Assembly (NCBI RefSeq): GCF_000299915.1
Contig: NZ_AMRI01000015.1
Location: 44,262-108,261, forward strand
DNA length: 64,000 nt
Direction: 5' to 3'
Source of the DNA: Gallaecimonas xiamenensis 3-C-1
GTDB lineage: Bacteria; Pseudomonadota; Gammaproteobacteria; Enterobacterales; Gallaecimonadaceae
Shown here: piece after piece, positions 61,301 to 64,000 of the stretch
Layout: the number at the start of each line of letters is the position of its first letter
Position numbering within the stretch: position 1 is the first letter of the stretch
Translations under genes and position numbers: made by a program
The notes under the pieces: generated by a model
The model's input: only the letters and a program-made list of their open reading frames with translations
What the model was told of the DNA's origin: nothing
Database searches by the model: none

Positions 61301-61525
61301 ATGCCCTTTCAATCCAAATACGATCCCGAGCGCATTACCAACCTGTCCAGCGACCTGCTGGGGCTGCTGAGCAAGGAAAAAGTGCCGGTGGATCTGGCCC
61401 TGATGGTGCTGGGCAACGTCCTTAGCAACGTGGTCAACGACAATGTGCCGGCCGGCCAACGGGCCGCCCTGGTCAAGCAGTTCGCCAAAACCTTGGAGCA
61501 AAGCGTGGTGGCCGGTCACCACTAA
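61301..61525 (+). CDS. yejL: YejL family protein (DUF1414)
   Basis: 74 residues, starting MPFQSKYDPERITNLSSDLL and with the family motif VPVDLALMVLGN near 27-38. Small helical cytoplasmic protein of unknown role, always next to yejK/yejM. The yejM start codon follows 63 bases after its stop. Confidence 0.92.
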   Translation: MPFQSKYDPERITNLSSDLLGLLSKEKVPVDLALMVLGNVLSNVVNDNVPAGQRAALVKQFAKTLEQSVVAGHH

Positions 61526-61588
61526 TTGCCGGGCGGGGGCATTCAATGTGACAATGCCCCTGCCAAATCAACAACAAGCAGACAGGCA

Positions 61589-63445
61589 ATGACGGGACAG
61601 GAAAAGGACGGGCTGGAGCCCAGACTGGCAGAGCGCATCTCCAGGCTGATCAACTGGGGACACTGGTTTACATTCTTCAATATCCTGCTGGCCATGGTGA
61701 TTGGCAGCCGTTACCTCATTGAAAACGGCATGCCGGACACCGTCCTCGGCTTTATCTACACCCTGGTGACCTGGGCCGGGCACTTCGCGTTCCTGACCTT
61801 TATCCTCTTTGTCATCACCCTCTTCCCCCTGTCCATATTGATGCCCCTGCCAAGGCTTATCCGCCTTAGCGGCGCCCTGGTGGCCACCGCCGGGCAAGTG
61901 GTGCTGCTGGCCGATACCTTCGTGTTCAGCCAGTACCGTTTGCACCTCAACAGTTTTATCTGGGAGCTTATCGCCTCGGGGGAAGGCCAGATCCTCACCC
62001 GCCACTACCTGACCTGGATGGCCATGGGGGTGCTGATGATGGTGATCTTTGCCCTGGAGCTGACGGTGGGCAACTACCTGTGGAAGCGGCGCCATCGTTT
62101 CAAGGAAAAACGCCTGGGCTTTAACGTAGCCAGCTTTTTCGTGGTCTGCTTCTTTACCGCCCACAGCCTGCATATCTGGGCCGATGCTCGCCTTTATTAC
62201 CCCATTTTGCGCCAAGGAGCGGTCTTCCCCCTGTCCTACCCGGCCACCGCCAAGAGCTTTTTGGCCCGCCATGGCCTGCTGGACATGGACGATTACCAAA
62301 AACGCCTGAGGGATGCCGAAGGCACGGAAAGCCTGCTCAAACTGCCCCAGAGCGCGGCCCCCTTTGGCCAGCAGGCCCCCCGTACCTTGCTGGTGGTGGT
62401 GGAAGGCTTAAGAGCCGATGCCCTGAGCCCCGAGGCCATGCCCAACCTGTGGGCCCTGAGCCAGCAAGGCCTGAACTACCAGGTGCATTTTGCCGGTTCC
62501 AACGAGCCCAAAGACGGCCTGTTCAGCCTCTTCTATGGTTTGCCGGCGGTTTACCAGGACGCCGTAAAGCTGGGGAAAGACAAGTCCTTGCTGGTGGAAA
62601 GCTATCGCCAGCAAGGGGATGCCATAGGGGTTTTTGCCTCAGACGGCCTGACCCAGAACGGCCTGGCCCAGACCGCCTTCCAGGATTTGGCCCTGCCCCA
62701 GTACAAAGGCAGTGTGGCCAGCCGTGACCAGCAGGCCTTAAGTGCCCTTCTGGACTGGACCGCCCAGCAACAGGGAGGCTACCTGGGCTACCTGCAATTA
62801 GGGGCGCCGGCCAGTTTTTCCACCCCCAAGGACGCCGTTAATCCCTTCCAGCCGGATTGGCAATTGGTGAACCTGGCGGAGCTGGATAACCAGAGTGAGG
62901 TAGCACCGGTCAAAAACCGCTACCTCAACGCCGTGCACTATACCGACAGCCTGCTGGGCCAGTTGATTGACGATCTCAAGGCCAAGGGTGAGCTGGACAA
63001 GACCCTTATCATCGTCACCTCCGACCACGGCATGGAGTTCAACGACACCCAATCCAACAGCTGGGGTTACAACACCAATTTCAGCCGTTACCAGACCCAG
63101 GTGCCTTTGGTGATCCACTGGCCAGGCATGGCGCCGGCCCAGGTGCAGCACATGACCAGCCACCAGGACCTGCTGCCGACCCTGCTGACCAGCGCCTTTG
63201 GCAGCCAGATGGCGGCCAGCCAGTACAGCTCAGGCAGCAGCCTCTTTGCCGACACCGGTCCTGGCTGGGTGATACTGGGGGATTTTCACCAGTTCGCCAT
63301 CTTGCAGCACGACCGTATCCTGGTGATGGACAAGCTGGGCCAGTACAGCATCCGCGACAACGGCTACCAGCCTATCGACAGCGCCCATGTGCGGGTAGGC
63401 ACCCTGATGGATGCCTTAAAGGAGCTGAAACGCTTTTACCGCTAA
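61589..63445 (+). CDS. yejM: Inner-membrane protein YejM (PbgA/LapC)
   Basis: 618 residues from the ATG at 61589; a longer frame runs through the gap after yejL without homology. Five N-terminal helices (about 25-180, DUF3413) are followed by a periplasmic sulfatase-fold domain (about 250-600). VEGLRADAL replaces the usual catalytic metal-Thr pocket, so it is a pseudo-hydrolase, as known for PbgA. It binds LPS/cardiolipin and controls LpxC turnover through LapB. The 3' end overlaps convergent dgkA by 30 bases. Confidence 0.94.
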   Translation: MTGQEKDGLEPRLAERISRLINWGHWFTFFNILLAMVIGSRYLIENGMPDTVLGFIYTLVTWAGHFAFLTFILFVITLFPLSILMPLPRLIRLSGALVATAGQVVLLADTFVFSQYRLHLNSFIWELIASGEGQILTRHYLTWMAMGVLMMVIFALELTVGNYLWKRRHRFKEKRLGFNVASFFVVCFFTAHSLHIWADARLYYPILRQGAVFPLSYPATAKSFLARHGLLDMDDYQKRLRDAEGTESLLKLPQSAAPFGQQAPRTLLVVVEGLRADALSPEAMPNLWALSQQGLNYQVHFAGSNEPKDGLFSLFYGLPAVYQDAVKLGKDKSLLVESYRQQGDAIGVFASDGLTQNGLAQTAFQDLALPQYKGSVASRDQQALSALLDWTAQQQGGYLGYLQLGAPASFSTPKDAVNPFQPDWQLVNLAELDNQSEVAPVKNRYLNAVHYTDSLLGQLIDDLKAKGELDKTLIIVTSDHGMEFNDTQSNSWGYNTNFSRYQTQVPLVIHWPGMAPAQVQHMTSHQDLLPTLLTSAFGSQMAASQYSSGSSLFADTGPGWVILGDFHQFAILQHDRILVMDKLGQYSIRDNGYQPIDSAHVRVGTLMDALKELKRFYR

Positions 63446-63805
63446 CGGCCACAGGGCCAGGCCCCACACCAGCACCACCAGGGTCAGGGACACGAACACG
63501 GCCGCCGAGCCGATGTCTTTGGCCCGTCCCGACAGTTCATGGTGCTCGGGGCCGATGCGGTCCACCACCGCTTCAATGGCCGAGTTCAGCAGCTCCGCCA
63601 GCAGCACCACAAAAAGCGGCACCACCAAAATGGCCCGCTCCAGCCAGGTTTGCCCCAGCCACAGCCCCAGAGGCAACAGCAACAGCATCAGTAAAGACTC
63701 CTGGCGAAAGGCCTCTTCGTTGCGCCAGGCCGCCAATAGCCCCTTGATGGAATAGCCGGCCGCCGCCTTGATGCGGGCAACCCCCTTTCGACCGTGTTGC
63801 TTCAT
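63416..63805 (-). CDS. dgkA: Diacylglycerol kinase
   Basis: 129 residues with three membrane helices and the signature LLNSAIEAVVDRIG (Glu and Asn of the active site, about 72-85), plus ARIKAAAGYSIKGLLAAWRNEEAFRQE near the start. It recycles diacylglycerol to phosphatidic acid. Monocistronic; its 3' end is overlapped by yejM. Confidence 0.95.
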   Translation of the reverse strand: MKQHGRKGVARIKAAAGYSIKGLLAAWRNEEAFRQESLLMLLLLPLGLWLGQTWLERAILVVPLFVVLLAELLNSAIEAVVDRIGPEHHELSGRAKDIGSAAVFVSLTLVVLVWGLALWPLAVKAFQLL

Positions 63806-64000
63806 ACTGATTTCCCAGAAAAAGTTGCGTCAATTATGGCGCCCCGGCCCGGCCAAAGACAATAAAACGACCCCTTGGCAGCCAAGTCGGGCAAAAAGTC
63901 AGCAAACGACAAGCTTTAATGCAAAGAGGACTTGCATGAAAAGCGCGGATGAGTAAACTTGTCGGCGTTGCAAGGCAAGTCCCCACGCTTATTGCAGCAA
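63806..64000. other. Upstream region of dgkA and possible start of a plus-strand gene
   Basis: No gene is firmly visible. An ATG at 63949 opens a plus-strand frame (MSKLVGVARQVPTLIAA) that runs off the window. It overlaps the end of a six-codon frame (ATG 63936, MKSADE). Preceding it are the small inverted repeat CTTGGC-A-GCCAAG (63874-63886) and long-spaced arms GGACTTGC (63928) and GCAAGTCC (63975). Too little is present to name a product. Confidence 0.3.

Overview
The window is chromosomal DNA of a GC-rich gammaproteobacterium. Family content and gene order (prc-proQ-msrC, letA-letB-rsmF, the tatD-holB-tmk-mltG-pabC-fab-plsX-rpmF-yceD block, rne/rluC, bioA/bioBFCD, yejK/yejL/yejM) are those of the order-level neighbourhood of Aeromonadales/Alteromonadales. 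The combination resembles Gallaecimonas, but that genus call is an inference. There are no rRNA or tRNA genes, insertion sequences, prophage genes or CRISPR arrays. Almost every base is coding, and genes are packed with ATGA/TAATG overlaps.

Layout. 1-5.1 kb (mostly minus strand): a truncated Na+-dependent symporter, prc, proQ, msrC, then a LexA-controlled yebG-SIMPL pair. 5.1-11.7 kb: a DsbA-like protein and the methylcitrate (propionate) operon prpB-prpC-acnD-prpF. 11.9-17.2 kb (plus): letA-letB (inner-membrane protein and seven-MCE lipid tunnel), rsmF and, just downstream, a clear homologue of the sigma-S-dependent small RNA SdsR/RyeB. 17.2-27.5 kb (minus): tatD, holB, tmk, mltG, pabC, fabF, acpP, fabG, fabD, fabH, plsX, rpmF, yceD. 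27.7-33.7 kb: maf/yceF, a HAD phosphatase, rluC, divergent rne with a long leader, and an LMW protein-tyrosine phosphatase. 34-39.5 kb: a soluble double-PAS chemoreceptor, a translationally coupled triplet (KfrA-like coiled-coil DNA-binding protein, Cre-like tyrosine recombinase, RadD helicase) and a DUF1089 protein. 39.6-45.5 kb: htpX, pepE, fklB, a carboxylesterase, an NlpC lipoprotein, and an MFS exporter with a divergent AraC regulator. 45.5-51.1 kb: yjjG and the biotin genes bioD-C-F-B with divergent bioA. 51.1-54.1 kb: a small lipoprotein and a split-borosin RiPP operon. 54.3-64 kb: asnS, lemA plus an M48 protease, a repeat-bearing secreted protein, a PilZ protein, an M23 peptidase, yejK, yejL, yejM and dgkA.

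The standout is the minus-strand operon at 51.4-54.1 kb. A 71-residue precursor with a LigA-like N-terminal helical domain and a hydrophobic C-terminal core (around I64-V65-I66) is followed by a membrane TPR/GGDEF-like protein with a broken GGDEF motif. Last comes a 255-residue tetrapyrrole-methylase-fold enzyme with the Tyr/Arg/Tyr spacing of borosin alpha-N-methyltransferases. This is the architecture of a split borosin system (Shewanella SonA/SonM type), here with an unexplained TPR/degenerate-GGDEF partner coupled to both genes. Second-tier observations are the SdsR homologue outside the Enterobacterales, the KfrA-recombinase-RadD operon with palindromic operators, the SOS-controlled SIMPL gene, and inverted repeats sitting on the start regions of letA and rsmF.
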